From Cristatella mucedo (lineage: Eukaryota > Bryozoa > Phylactolaemata > Cristatellidae), in NCBI GenBank assembly GCA_009760855.2, contig WPIO01000028.1, forward strand, positions 4,049,501 to 4,113,500: a DNA stretch of 64,000 nucleotides, given 5' to 3'. The translations under genes were made by a program, and so were the position numbers. Position 1 is the stretch's first letter. Each line of letters opens with the position of its first letter. Shown here piece by piece: positions 11,955 through 23,416 of the stretch. The notes beneath the pieces are model-generated. The model saw only the letters and a list, made by a program, of their open reading frames with translations. It was not told the origin of the DNA and searched no databases.

Positions 11955-12176
11955 GACCATTCGACAATTTTTGGTGACATGAAGCCCATCTACGGCCTAC
12001 CTATAGGTATCGGCATTGTGGCTTTTTTAGCCGCATCTGTCTGCATCATATGTCAATGCTGCTGCGGCTTTCCAAGCAAAGCAGAGGCTGCACGTAAGCT
12101 CGCGAAGCAATTCATCATATCCACCAAAGTAATCAAGTTAGATGTATCCAAACAGACTCAACTTGGCACTAACTGA
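11955..12176 (+). CDS. Candidate terminal exon with one membrane segment, unrecognised
   Basis: A pyrimidine-rich acceptor (TTTGTTTCCGTTGTAG) precedes an open frame of 73 codons ending in TGA. It encodes one strong membrane helix (about YGLPIGIGIVAFLAASVCII), a Cys cluster (CQCCCG), then a basic tail. It could be the last exon of a small single-pass protein or an old pseudogene; no partner exon is identified. Confidence 0.28.
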   Translation, partial: DHSTIFGDMKPIYGLPIGIGIVAFLAASVCIICQCCCGFPSKAEAARKLAKQFIISTKVIKLDVSKQTQLGTN

Positions 12177-13345
12177 GCTGACGTTCAGGCGATTTGCATC
12201 GCCAGCGAATCTAATCCAACCGTTGGCTCCTTCACGCATTTTCTGAACCATTTCTGGCGTTCAAATCTTCTCAACGGCCGCTTGCCAAACTGAACAACCG
12301 TGTAGCGCTTGACTCGGAGGACAGCGGTGTACACTATGACTTTGCTAGCTGAGCATGTTTCATGACGCTGCCGCAAAGGCAATGACTGTACCTGGTGAAA
12401 TGCTGCAGCCATGCAGGCTCTTGTCTGAATTCTTTCGCTTTCCGAATGTTTTTCCATTAGCCATTAGAGAACGCTTGGCTGCACACTGTGACTCATTGTC
12501 TACACGTCTTAACTTTTGCACACAAAGACACCATCGGGTTATTCCTGTTTGAAGCCGCATGAAAATTCTGCACTTTCCATTTCACAAAACCACATTATTG
12601 CTAAACAGCCAGCATGGTCGCACGGGGTCTAATCACCTATAGCTTCAGAGACTTTCAAGGCGCTTAGGTCGTTGGCACCAGAGTCCAGCCCGGTGTTCGC
12701 ACAGAGGAAACCGTGCTTAAAATGTTTGCACGAGAAAGCTTTATGTATACGTAAAGGAAGCCGGTCATCACGGTACGTGCTGATTAATGCTGGTAGTACT
12801 CTTGGGCCTTCGGCGAATAATGTCAAGCAAGAAGGTTGCTGCGTTGGATAAACGGAAAATAGAGCAGCATCTTTCGGGCGGATCTTCTTCAAATTTAAGG
12901 GGAGTTTTTGTTTGTGCATTCAGTCCTGAGAAATCTGTGAGCTGAGCTCCTGCTAGGCTGCCTGAAATCCCAAGTGGTCAGGTCACCACCAGCTGCAGTT
13001 GCCAGCAATACACTTTAGTCGCCAGTATTTTAAAAACTCAGAATTAGCTCTTAATATAATTATATTACCATACTGCAAATAATAGAACGTTACTATAGAG
13101 CCGATTTATAACTCAATCTTGAAAGGTATCTGAAAGGAAAAATAAACAGATTAGTAATAGTAATATGCAACATTTCAGCTCGCACGAGCACATAAAGGAC
13201 AAATCGCAATCAAAACAGAGCTAATACGGAGAGGAATAGTCGGGTTTCAAGCTTCCTTTAAATTTTCTCAAGTCATGGGAGTCGTGACGTCAGTCGGCAG
13301 CGAGCTTCAGACTTGAAGAGCGTACGAAGAGGTTGGTTAGAGGCA
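12177..13345. other. Intergenic, nothing recognised
   Basis: Short overlapping frames on both strands without a shared domain; no repeat match to the families described. Confidence 0.4.
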
Positions 13346-13348
13346 GGT

Positions 13349-13530
13349 AAAAAAAATATTAGCTGATTTAACAGCCTCTTTTTGTATAGGGACAGAAGAG
13401 CCTTTACGGCCATCACCACCGCTTGCGGTAGCGATAAAGAATCGACCACCGCAAGATTCAAACCCACGACCTCGGGGCCGAGGTCGTGAAAAGCAAATGC
13501 CTTACCTAGTGAGCCATTACGGCTCACCCA
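13349..13530 (-). mobile_element. SINE family C
   Basis: ATTAGCTGATTTAACAGCCT tail, GGCCATCACCACCGCTTGCG and the GAGGTCGTG block, all on -. It abuts a tRNA-Glu-like sequence. Confidence 0.85.
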
Positions 13531-13536
13531 AGGAAT

Positions 13537-13604
13537 TTCCCTAGCCGAGAATCGAACCCGGGCCACGGCGGTAAAAGTGCCGGATCCTAGCCACTAGTAC
13601 GTCT
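13537..13604 (-). pseudogene. tRNA-Glu-like pseudogene
   Basis: On the minus strand CTAGTGGCTAGGATCCGGCA...CCGCCG...GCCCGGGTTCGATTCTCGGC...AGGGAA matches a tRNA-Glu: A box TAGTGGCTAGGA, B box GGTTCGATTC. The anticodon loop reads CTTTTAC, one base from the Glu loop CTTTCAC. The anticodon stem has an A-C mismatch, and the 5' acceptor strand no longer pairs with the 3' end. It lies directly against the tRNA end of a SINE C copy. Confidence 0.65.
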
Positions 13605-14023
13605 AAGCGACTGGTCAGTAACACGACAGTGCGAGAGAAACCTGAGGGGTAACTATTGCAGATAGGAAAGCCAGAGCAAGTTAATGAGTTGAATTGAAAC
13701 GATTAAGGGGACCTTCAAGCCAATGCTCTGCTTGATGATCTGCGTCACTGCTTTGCTTGATTAAGAGTCCGGATCGGCAAGAAATGGTGTTATGTGATAG
13801 TTTCGACGTTCGCAATAGACAGGCCAAGCTGCAGAGTTGTGTACTATCTGTAAGTGCCTGACAGTATGAGAAGAAATACAGGCAATGTGAGAGTTACAGT
13901 AACTACCTCATCTCCATATTGTCTTGTTCGTGGTCCGCTTGTGATGAATCGTTTCTCAATGTGACCAACGTTATAGATTCAGACCTTGGTGCCCTGGGTT
14001 TAAATCCTGCTGGCGCTAGAATT

Positions 14024-14160
14024 CTGTAGCCGGTTTGGCCTAGTGGTTAAGGAGCTCACCCCGATCAAGGTCTGGCCTAGGTCTTGGGCTCAAGCCCCAT
14101 GGCATATGTGAAGTGCCTGAATAGATATTAAGTTCTCTTAGGGCGATATACAAATGAATT
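14024..14160 (+). mobile_element. SINE family D (tRNA-derived head, LINE B-like tail)
   Basis: The head GTTTGGCCTAGTGGTTAAGG looks like a tRNA 5' half with an A box; GGGCTCAAGCCCC stands in the B box position. The tail reads AAGTGCCTGAATAGATATTA then AGTTCTCTTAGGGCG, ending AATGAATTATAT. Confidence 0.75.
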
Positions 14161-15039
14161 ATATTTAATGTTTACCTGCCGATGGACAATGCGTCGAAGC
14201 TGGCCGGTTCCATCAAGGATCTTATAAAAGATGTTATCCAAAGGCAGCCAAAAAATGCAGTCATCAGACCACAAGTCAGAACGAAAACCATTTTGGGTTC
14301 GCGAAAGGCTACATGCAATAGTCAGCAAGCAGAAAAAATGACCAGGTTTCAGCAGAAATAATAGCTAGTATGCAAGAATGACGTTTGCTTGCTCGCTCAG
14401 CCAACTATTAAGTGAGATCCTAACTTGGACACGTCCTGCATCTTAGACGGAATGGCCGCGAGTGCTCTCTCGAGGCCTATCCGAAGTGTTGCACAAGGAG
14501 ACTCCTACTAACGAGTTCTACAATCGTGCACCAAGATTCGTCATAAAAATCACGGCATTCAAGAAGCGGCAAGGATTTACCTTTCCCCGATTGGCTTGAG
14601 CACTGTCCGAAAATGCCCCTCATCTGCCGACGGAGATACCCTTGAGAAACACGGATTTAACTGCTCTGCACCGAGCCACGTACGTGCATCGTGCAGCTTC
14701 CCTCGCTGACCCGAGACTGCCTCGGCGGCACGTCGCAGACTTACGTCACGTCGCAGACGTCGCAGCTGAGCAATGAGCGCTCGACGTCGGACGCTCAACT
14801 ATGGCCGCGCCTGATAGTCGGATGGGTGCGCTCACTTCAGCATGCGATGGACGACGGACTGTCGCGTTCTGGCGCTTGCAAACCGCGTGACTGCGGTCGG
14901 TCGCGGCGGAAGTGTGCGGGCTAAGTAAGCAGCAACAGGGACAGTGGGCCAAGAATGCCGGTCGCTATAATACTCGGTAGCGTACTGGCTGGTATTGATA
15001 CTGATATTGATATTGATACGCAATCGAACTGAAAGCATG

Positions 15040-15480
15040 GCTGAAAGGATGCGCCACAGTCGGCAACTGAAGAGTAGATGTTGTTGCCTATGAATTGTGA
15101 AGTTTCGCAGTCAAAGTCCTGCAGAGCAAAAGCTTCTGTCGCCAACGGCCTTGAAAGCGGTGGTATGGAACACCTAATTTATTGTCCATAGACGACCCTA
15201 GGGCGCGAAGAAGCTGGAGCTGTCGACGCACTTCAGCTAGTTACAAAAGAGCAAAGCCGCTGCGTGTCTTGTGGGTAAGGGTAAGCACGTTGTGTCCATT
15301 ATTCAACTAGTAACCATCGAAGCTCCTTCAGCAAATGAGACACACGGTCAAACCTCCGGGATTTGCTGACTAGCCTTTCAGCCATATTCATCCCCAACTG
15401 CAGTCCCTAATGACTTTTTTCTGCAGCCCGGCTAAAATGAAATTGCAATAATTCAACCAGTATCGCAGCCAGCATGTAGA
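15040..15480 (-). mobile_element. LINE family A, upstream ORF fragment
   Basis: Minus-strand match to the part of family A that precedes the RLWNSLP block, parallel to the copy at 45.7-46.0 kb (TCCTTCAGCAAATGAGACACACGG as two shorter shared blocks). No 3' tail is present here; a second family A copy lies 170 bp further on. Boundaries are approximate. Confidence 0.65.
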
Positions 15481-15649
15481 ATACAAGCAACCAAGTAAGC
15501 CACTCAGTAACACACTGCCGGAAATCAATAGAAACATTAAAAATGATAAACTCAACAGCAGATATAAACTAAAAAAGAAGTCCTGGAGTTTGGCGATGTC
15601 AAAGCTCAGCGACCGTCTATTTGGCAGTTTGCAGTGGCGGAACGAAGGG

Positions 15650-16040
15650 GCAGGGTAATGTAATGTAATGTATCTCGATCTGTAACTCCACAAAGCCATA
15701 AAGACCATGCGGGTGTTACGTAGGAGAGTCTTGTATAGCGCACTCACAGCCTAAGCGGCTTTCGGTACGCATTCGGTAGCCGACAGACTTCGTCTCACGC
15801 AACAAAGAGAAAGTGGGAAGCATGGCAGAGTCAGGAGAGCAGTTGAGGTGGTGAGTAGCAGCATGGAAGTAGCAGCTCAGGACCGCTGGGAAGGATCAGC
15901 CATAGTCGGCAGTAGGAGAGTAGTTGTCGTTGCGTAAGAATTGTGGAAGCGAGTTCCACAGTCGAGGAGATGCAGAGCTAAAGCTTCCGTTGCCAACGGC
16001 CTTGAAAGCGGAGGAATGGGACAGCTGACTTATTGCCCCC
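15650..16040 (-). mobile_element. LINE family A, 3' fragment with ACATT-repeat tail
   Basis: On + it reads GTAATGTAATGTAATGTATC, so on - the element ends GAGATACATTACATTACATT. The C-terminal ORF block and 3' UTR are recognisable to about 16030. Confidence 0.82.
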
Positions 16041-18625
16041 TCCCTAGCGGGGGAGCTACCTGGACTGTCTCTTTTTCCTACGCTCCTCCAACGTAACCAA
16101 AGACAAAATTACGTCTTATTTCCACTCAATGATCAGCCGCCGCCAAGTTTATGACGATTAAAACTAAGATTGAGCGCTATAGGTTTTCATCACTTAAGGA
16201 TTTTTCCTCGTACAGGAAAATCGCGTGGACTTGCTTCCTCCTAGATAACAATTCCAGCCCCTCTTCTGGCTGCGCGATTCCACAATGTATATGGGCAAAA
16301 AAGAGTTCCGACAAAAGTAATTCTATTTAAACCATAATTAAAGTTGTAGGGCAAGCGCTCACACACATTCGTGCATTAACGTGCAATATAACACTTACTC
16401 ACAAGCATTGCCGAACAAACTTTTAACTCAGAAACAAACAGCAGATACATGCCAGCACACTGAGGCGAAATAGCAAGGGTGTACAACCATTCGCGCACGC
16501 ACAAGCAACGGTATGGACACACAAAAATGTGCGAAAGCAGAATAAAAAAGCTTGGATACTAGCGTATTCATTTACATGCAGGCAAAGCGTCAGTATATAC
16601 GCTTACAGTGCCATATTGCATTTGTATTCTTATGGCGTCCGATATTTGGTAGTATTAGATAGCCCCAAATTGTGCAATGAAGAAGCATTTGTGTGAAGAA
16701 AACATCTAGTTGAGCACAAAATTAATGATTTGCACAGAAGGCCTTCAGTTACATGCCATAAATTTTATCAAGAGCTTTTTCATTGAAATTCAAACAAATG
16801 AGCCTAAATATAAATACTGGCTTTCGGGGTCACTACAGCCACCAAGGCTGATGACATAGCATCGCTTGTTCCCAGCATGCCACAGACGGTCAGTGAGCTG
16901 CCTTTACCCACTTTGCTGGCAGCAGAGATCACGCCAACCGTGCCAGCCGACGGAAACTAAGTACAATCATTTGCATTGGAATCAAGGCCTGCTGAGAATA
17001 CCGAGGACGGTGCATCAATAGTTGAGCTTGACCTGCCTCTACCGCCCGCGGTAGGCGACTGTACCCCACTAGCTGCCCCCTCCCGTCGCGTAAGCCACCT
17101 ATATGGCATCAGGACTACCCTATCCTTTAGGCCAGAAGGCATGAACGTTAGAAGTGGGATGGAGAAATTTGGCGGTTATTTGCAAGCACACACACACCCA
17201 GTACACATTATGTTGCCAATCATAGCACAACCCGGCAAGTAGTCACTAACTGCACCCAATCGCTGCACATCTGCCTTCCGATTCCGATGAGGTCCGGGGA
17301 GAGGTTCACCCAAAATAGTTTCAAGAACGTATTACCAACCTTATGTTTACTGTCAAGAAAGGCGTATAATGTTACTAACCAGGAGTTTCACTAACCGGTG
17401 TCTCTGAGTTCTTCTTGTGCGTTCTTGCTTTTGTGAGCCGTGGTGGCACACTAAGTAAGGCAATTGCTTTTCACGACCTCAGTTCCGTAGGTCATGGTTT
17501 CGAATCCTGCGGTGGGCGATCTTTAATTGGCACTGCAAACGTGGTGGTAGCCGTAAAGGCTCTTCTGTAGTTGTCGCTATACAAAAGAGGTTGTTAAATC
17601 AGCTAGTATTGTTTGCATGCTGGCCCTAATCGTGGTGCTTGTGCACACTTCTTGGCATTACATTGCACGTGTATGTCATGAACCCTTGGTTGTCAATTCT
17701 ACGGCAGCTAATTGAACAGGACCCAGGTAAAGGTTTCATTATCGCAGGACGCTATATAAAGTCCTATCATTATTGTATACTTTTATATACACACACACGC
17801 ACACACACACATAAATACATTTATTAATGTGTGTGTGTTCGCGGGCGCATTCGCGAGCGTGTTTACACTCAGTCCTAAAAGATGCTCAAATCCCCAATTC
17901 TCAACATTAGGGATTGCCAGAGCACAAACCAAAGCCGATAGCAGGGGGGACTCCGGCTAGCCGGAAGTTATCCTGGAGCATTCTCGTCGAAGCATACTGG
18001 TCCTATTTACAGGCTTATTACCAAAAGAGTTAAAATCCCAACAATTGAGCCCCAAGACCAGCCAGATTTAATGGTAACGATGTCTTCCTGGGTTTCTTCA
18101 AGTTGATACTATCAACATGTATCGATTTTATGTGGCGCAAGGGTAATCATTATGTGCACATACCTATACTTCATGATCGGCCACGTGTAGCTCCGAAATG
18201 CAGGGCTTGAAACACCGCAGTGGCTATATTGGGGATGCCAACACTGCTGCTTCAACGTGGGTATAAAAATCATGAGATTGGATTACGGCTTTGGATTAAT
18301 GAATTTATCTTTCGCTATAGTATCAAAATATAAACTGAGATGGTTTGATAGCTGAACCTTAGATCCGGCCAACCAAAAAAGACCAACGCCAGGGGCGATA
18401 GTCATTAAGCTGGTAGCACCGGAATGGAACTGTCACGCTTCGAAACCAGCATTGTAATTAAAGGACGCCACCCCATCCCTTATATACAGCTAATACGGTT
18501 TCATTTGTTCATGCAATAATGTCAGATCTGCTATGGGCACTGTGATCATAGCATGCTATTCAATATGGTCGCCAGCGTACGCTTATATTTAGGTTAAATA
18601 AACGCGTTTAGTTACCTTTTCAGCT
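16041..18625. other. Intergenic, nothing recognised besides SINE C at 17.4 kb
   Basis: Contains a small (CA)n-like stretch at 17786-17812. The 88-codon frame at 16976-17242 has no recognised motif. Confidence 0.4.
17436..17612 (+). mobile_element. SINE family C
   Basis: GAGCCGTGGTGGCACACTAA at the 5' end, GGTTTCGAATCCTGCGGTGG B box region, TTGTTAAATCAGCTAGTATT at the end. Confidence 0.82.
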
Positions 18626-18945
18626 TAGGGTTTAGGACTTTGGGTTTAGTATTAATGGTTATATGTTTCGGGTTTATGGCTTATGGTTTATTGGTTAGAT
18701 TTTGTATTTCTTGGGTTTAGAATTCAGGTCCTAAGGTATAGGGCAGTGGTTCTCAACCGTCCTAGTGCCGCGACCCGTTAGCACAGTTCCTCCTGTTGTG
18801 GCGACCCCAATCATAAAATTATTGTGTGCGAAATGTGGAAATGCGTGTTTCCGATGGTCGTAGGCAACTCCTTTGAAAGAGTCGTTCGACCCACAAAGAG
18901 GTCGCGACCCACAAGTTGTGAACCTGGTTTAGGGTTTAGTATTTA
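18626..18945 (+). repeat. Degenerate GGGTTTA-rich tract, interrupted by the SPIN-like element
   Basis: GGGTTTA/GGTTTAT-like heptamers recur left of the element (18626-18743) and directly right of it (18926-18945), with much decay between units. It resembles a decayed minisatellite or interstitial telomere-like tract of the TTTAGGG kind. Origin not known. Confidence 0.5.
18744..18926. mobile_element. SPIN-like (SPACE INVADERS) hAT MITE, 183 bp
   Basis: The element begins CAGTGGTTCTCAAC and its other end, read on the minus strand, is CAGGTTCACAAC, matching SPIN termini apart from a 2-bp gap. Internal blocks also match what I recall of the SPIN_NA consensus: GCCGCGACCCGTTA, ATAAAATTATTGTG, GTTTCCGATGGTCGTAGG and GTCGCGACCCACAAG. 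It is flanked by 8-bp near-direct repeats, GTATAGGG (18736-18743) and GTTTAGGG (18927-18934), with TA in the middle as expected for Buster-type hAT targets. It has no coding capacity, so it must have been moved in trans. Confidence 0.85.
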
Positions 18946-19210
18946 AGTATGAGAGACAAACTCTAAATGGAAAAGATGACTAAAAACGTGTTATTTAACG
19001 TAAATGTAAATATACGCTGGCTAGCGCTTTGAACAGCCTGCTGTAAGCACTGTGCCCATAGCACATCCGACATTGCCTTATGACCAAATGGCGCCGTACT
19101 AGCTGCTAGGGTGGACTGCCTCTGCCGTTCCAGATCGTTTTGACATGCAGTCAGCCCACGCGAAATGAGTGATGGGGCGTGCGAAGGCTAATATAACGCA
19201 AGTTGCTGGA

Positions 19211-19395
19211 TTCAGCCGTGATGGCACACTAGGTAAGGCGGTTGCTTTCACGACCTCGGTCCCGAGGTCTTTGGTTCGATTCCTGAGGTGGGCGATCCTC
19301 TATCGCCACTGCAAGCGGTGGTGATTGCCGTAAAGGCTCTTCAGTCTCTATACAAAAAGAGGCTGTTTAATCAGCTAAGATTTCTTCTTCTTTCT
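19211..19395 (+). mobile_element. SINE family C
   Basis: AGCCGTGATGGCACACTAGG, GGTTCGATTCC, AAGCGGTGGTGATTGCCGTA and the AATCAGCTAAGATTTC end. Confidence 0.88.
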
Positions 19396-20458
19396 TTACC
19401 TCGAGGACCGGAAGGGGCAACCGGTACGGAGCGTTGCGCTACGAGACGCTTTGTCGCTCGGTCGACGTCTAGGCTCGACGGCAGTTCTTTTTCAGTTCAG
19501 TGTGAATACAGTGTTTTATTCGGGTGAGAATTCAGTTTGCCCAAAACTACACAGCACCTTCCTACTCTCGTGGCTGAAAGGGTAAGGTGCTTTCCTTCGT
19601 AGCAGTTAATCACCTTTTGCTTTGACTCTCGCTTATTGTTCAAGGGCAGATGCTTTCTGCCAGCAGTAAACCGCGCTGCACCTTCTCACGCTAGCTGTTC
19701 ATGGACAGCGGTATTCAGAGATCGTCTGTATAGCCGGTTTAGCACTCTGGTCTCCCAATTAAGGCAGGTTGGTGAATGGCGAAAACTTCCGCTGTGCCCT
19801 CACAGCAGCCTCCTAACAAGGATCAGAGGTGTTCTCTTCCTCCACCACCCCCCACCCCCCCTGCAATCCCCGTCCCACAATCGTGCCCAACTGGCACTAC
19901 ACAAGAATGATTTCATTGTTACTCTTAGATGCGGTGTGCACAGTTCTTAATGAACAGCCATACAAAAAGAAAATTCACGCAGGCGGAGTGAAGGCCATGC
20001 CTAGCATATAGGTTTATAGCATCTTTTGAATCTCGTCAAATCAGAAGATGGCGACGTGTCGGTCGGCATTCATTCCAAGCCTTCAGAGCGTAGTAACAGA
20101 AGCCATGGTCTCCGATAGATTTAAAGTTAGCTGAGGGTACAATTAATCGACTACAGTTTGAATAATGAATGACACCACTGGAGGCTTGACGTGAAACTAA
20201 TCCTATAGGTGGGCTGTAGCGAGGGAATGGAGAGACCTAACGATGAGAGACAGGAGTATGATGTCGATCCACTGCTTGGTTGGCAACCAGTGCAGTATCC
20301 CTCTTATTATCCAAACGGATTAACAGCTATAACAGCTAAGGTGCGAGGAATTTTGTGCGACTTGATGTAAACATAGAATCCTCCTAATTCTGTACAGGAA
20401 AGCCGAGATTGCAGCAGAGTCGATTAGACCGAACACTTATCGCTTGAAGCAAATACGA

Positions 20459-20605
20459 TGAATTTGTATGGCACCTAAAGAGAACTTAATTTCTATCCAG
20501 GTGCTTCGCATATACTGATGGGCTCAAGCCAACGACCTCGGTCGCCAACTGCGAGCACCTTAATCCGTGGGGCCAACCAGCTCTTTCGGTGTGTCGTGGT
20601 CACAG
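20459..20605 (-). mobile_element. SINE family D
   Basis: Minus copy: GGCACCTAAAGAGAACTTAA near the tail; GGGCTCAAGCCAACGACCTC and GAGCACCTTAATCC in the head. Confidence 0.65.
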
Positions 20606-21370
20606 AACGGCTCGTCCAGCAATGTATCACCTGTCTAACGCCAGGCTTTGTCCTTTGATGTCCTCTGATCCATGGCATGTATCGAGGTGAATTTTTCCCA
20701 GTCGCTGCTCACGCGAACTTCCATCAATTGGGACGGGGAGGGGTGGCTGCGGACTGCGAGGTCGATAAGTACGAGGTTAGCTCGGAGGAAGAGGGCAAGG
20801 CGGGACAACAAACCTTGACCCTTGGCCGTTTAACGCCTCCTGTAGTAGCGCTCCTTGGGCGGGCTGTCAGCTTGTACTGAGGTCTCAGCCTGAGTACAGC
20901 CACGAAGCAACTACTTCGCTTGTGCTTGGGTAGGTTTTCTCGCTTAATCCTATCTGCTCTTCTTTCGACTTGCTCAAATTAATCTGCCAATCGTGCTCTG
21001 CGAGTGCCTCGCCCACAAATGGGCGGGTGAAAGCTAGGCAGTAAGTCGCTGGTCACTCAACGGCCGCAGTGTTGTCAACAGCAATAGTAAAGCACGAGCG
21101 TATCAAATGCGTCAGAAAAACAAATCGTCCCCCTTGATTGATAGTTCCTGTGAGCGATTAATTTCTAGGCACGATATGTTTGCAAGCGATGGTCTCGAGA
21201 GCTTCGAAGTCGTGCATATTTGTAGTGTGAATCCTATCATAATAAGTCACGGAAGTTGTATATTAGCGTCCGCGCATGAGGGTTTTTCAACGATCCAACC
21301 CATCATGAGCGATCCCTTGCGGGATCATCCCATTAGCGTCGTTGATTCAGCTGCCCCGGCAGCTAACCCG

Positions 21371-21560
21371 GTGAGCCGTGATGGCACACCAGGTAAGGCA
21401 AACGGTTGCTTTCACGACCTCGGTCCCGAGGTCGTGGGTTCGATTCCTGAAGTGAGCGATTCTGTATCACCACTGCAAGCGGTGGTGATAGCCATAAAGG
21501 CTCTTCTGTCGCTATACAAAAAAGAGGCTGTTTATTCAGCTAGGATTTATTTATTTAACC
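21371..21560 (+). mobile_element. SINE family C
   Basis: GAGCCGTGATGGCACACCAG, GTGGGTTCGATTCCTGAAGT and a TTATTTATTTA tail. Confidence 0.88.
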
Positions 21561-22544
21561 CGCCGAGGAACAGACTACCTCGAGGCCATCACGTCAGCTC
21601 CTGTGGTGCCATGGCCGATTTTAAGCACTAGCCTCACTAGTGTACCTAGAAAGACACGAGATTCCGCTGCTTTTTTTGCTTGTCTTGCGAGTTTTCTTCC
21701 GTGCTTGATGCACGTGTTGCTGCAGCCCTTCGCGTTAATTTCTAGCTTTACCAATGTCAGCTTATCTGCCGGTCTGTCAATTGCATGCCTGCCGTCGTCA
21801 GCAGTCGCTCTTGCACGACCGAGTGTGAATGGAGGATGGTTCCATAAGCAGGATTTCCCTTTAAGCACAGTCGGTAACCTGCACTTTTGCCGAGCCGGCG
21901 TCGGCATTGGTCCCATTCACATCCGTACCTTTCTCCCATGAGACCTCCATATTTTCTGATCCCAAACAAGCAATCGTGATTATGTCAGCTGCCTTCCTTC
22001 TCTTGACACTCGACAGTTGAGATTGAGACTATATCGTATAATCACTTGCCATACTGTTACCCTTGTCAGTGCAATAGCTGGCACACTGGCTTATGCCAAA
22101 TGAGAAGCATTTTTAGTGTATGCCTGACATAGCCGTAGGTTGCATGCAAAGCACCTAGAACGATGATGTGCGCAGCCTTTCAGAATGTTAGCAACTCCTT
22201 GTTCTTTTTTCCTTAGGCCTTTGATATAGATTTCTCTCTTGTGCTATTATTTCCTCGTTCTCTGTTCACTCTTCGTACTCCCACTCGTTATTCTTTTCGG
22301 TCCTGTTCTCTCACGAGCACCTGCTTTCTTTATTCATTCGTCTCTCCTCTTATCTGTCCCCTTAGCTTTATACTTATTCTCTCTAATTCTCTTTCGTGTT
22401 TTCTCTTTACGTCGGGCTGGTTGATAATCTGTGTCGGCATTTCTGCCTCGTCTCACTCTTTTTTCAGTCTCTTCTTTCTCTCATCTCTCTTCTGTCCTCA
22501 CTCTCACCCTCTCTTCCTCCCTGACCCTGTCTCGGTCAGTCTCT

Positions 22545-22550
<6 letters not shown>

Positions 22551-22632
<82 letters not shown>

Positions 22633-22653
22633 ATCTCTCTGTCTCTCTCTCCC

Positions 22654-22684
<31 letters not shown>

Positions 22685-22690
22685 TTCTCT
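22551..22690. repeat. (CT)n array, partly interrupted
   Basis: Pure CT from 22551 to 22628, then CT with TGTCT/CCCT interruptions to 22690. The open frames across it (Ser/Leu or Arg/Glu) are artefacts. Confidence 0.95.
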
Positions 22691-22881
22691 CCGTGGATGG
22701 CACAGCAAAACAAAGCAGTTGCTCATCCATTGACCGCAACGAGGACCAAGCATCAATACTATATTTGGTAAGCCGAGCTGTTGGAAGCTATTACAGAAAA
22801 TAGCATTCCTTGCATGATCTCAATGAGTGGATGGCCTTTGCCCATCCTTTGGCTATGCTACACTCCTATGCTCCCAAAGGT

Positions 22882-23068
22882 TGAGCCGTAATGGCTCACT
22901 AGGTAAGGTGGTTGCTTTTCACGACCTCGGGTCCGAGGTCGTGGGTTCGAATCCTGTGGTGGGCGATCCTTTATCGCCTCTGCAAGCGGTGGTGATAGCC
23001 GTCAAGGCTCTTCTGTTGCTATACAAAAAGAGGCTGTACAATCAGCTTGTATTTATTTATTTACCTGC
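22882..23068 (+). mobile_element. SINE family C
   Basis: GAGCCGTAATGGCTCACTAG, GGGTTCGAATCCTGTGGTGG and a GTATTTATTTATTTA tail. Confidence 0.88.
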
Positions 23069-23416
23069 TGCTCTTCGAGTAATCCAGACTTGACCAGACT
23101 TGGCACAGTGCGCTTGCCTATGCCTTAAGCTGTGTTCTTGAGGTGGGCGCACGTATATTACCAGATGAAAGACACCACTCATTATTTACCCATGATAGTT
23201 TCTCATGCCTACAGGCTATGGACCGATATAGCTGTGGTCAAGTGATGCAGTCTGATCTTGTCGAATCTAGTCAGCTTGCTTTTTGTTCTGTCCGCCTAAT
23301 CTTACATAATAAATCCGGAATGTGAAAGGTTCACGTTGAGCTAGGGTATTGCAGAAGATATTTTTCTTCCTACATCAAGCGTTCAGCTTGGATTGCCACT
23401 TCATGCTGATGTGTAG

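Larger units (their letters stand above)
19396..22550. other. Intergenic, nothing recognised besides SINEs
   Basis: SINE D at 20.46 kb and SINE C at 21.37 kb. 22.2-22.55 kb is pyrimidine-rich, leading into the (CT)n array. Confidence 0.4.

Noticed and set aside
22241-22771. Long open frames on both strands across the pyrimidine tract
   Set aside because: They come from the (CT)n array, which has no stops in several frames; the peptides are Ser/Leu or Arg/Glu repeats.
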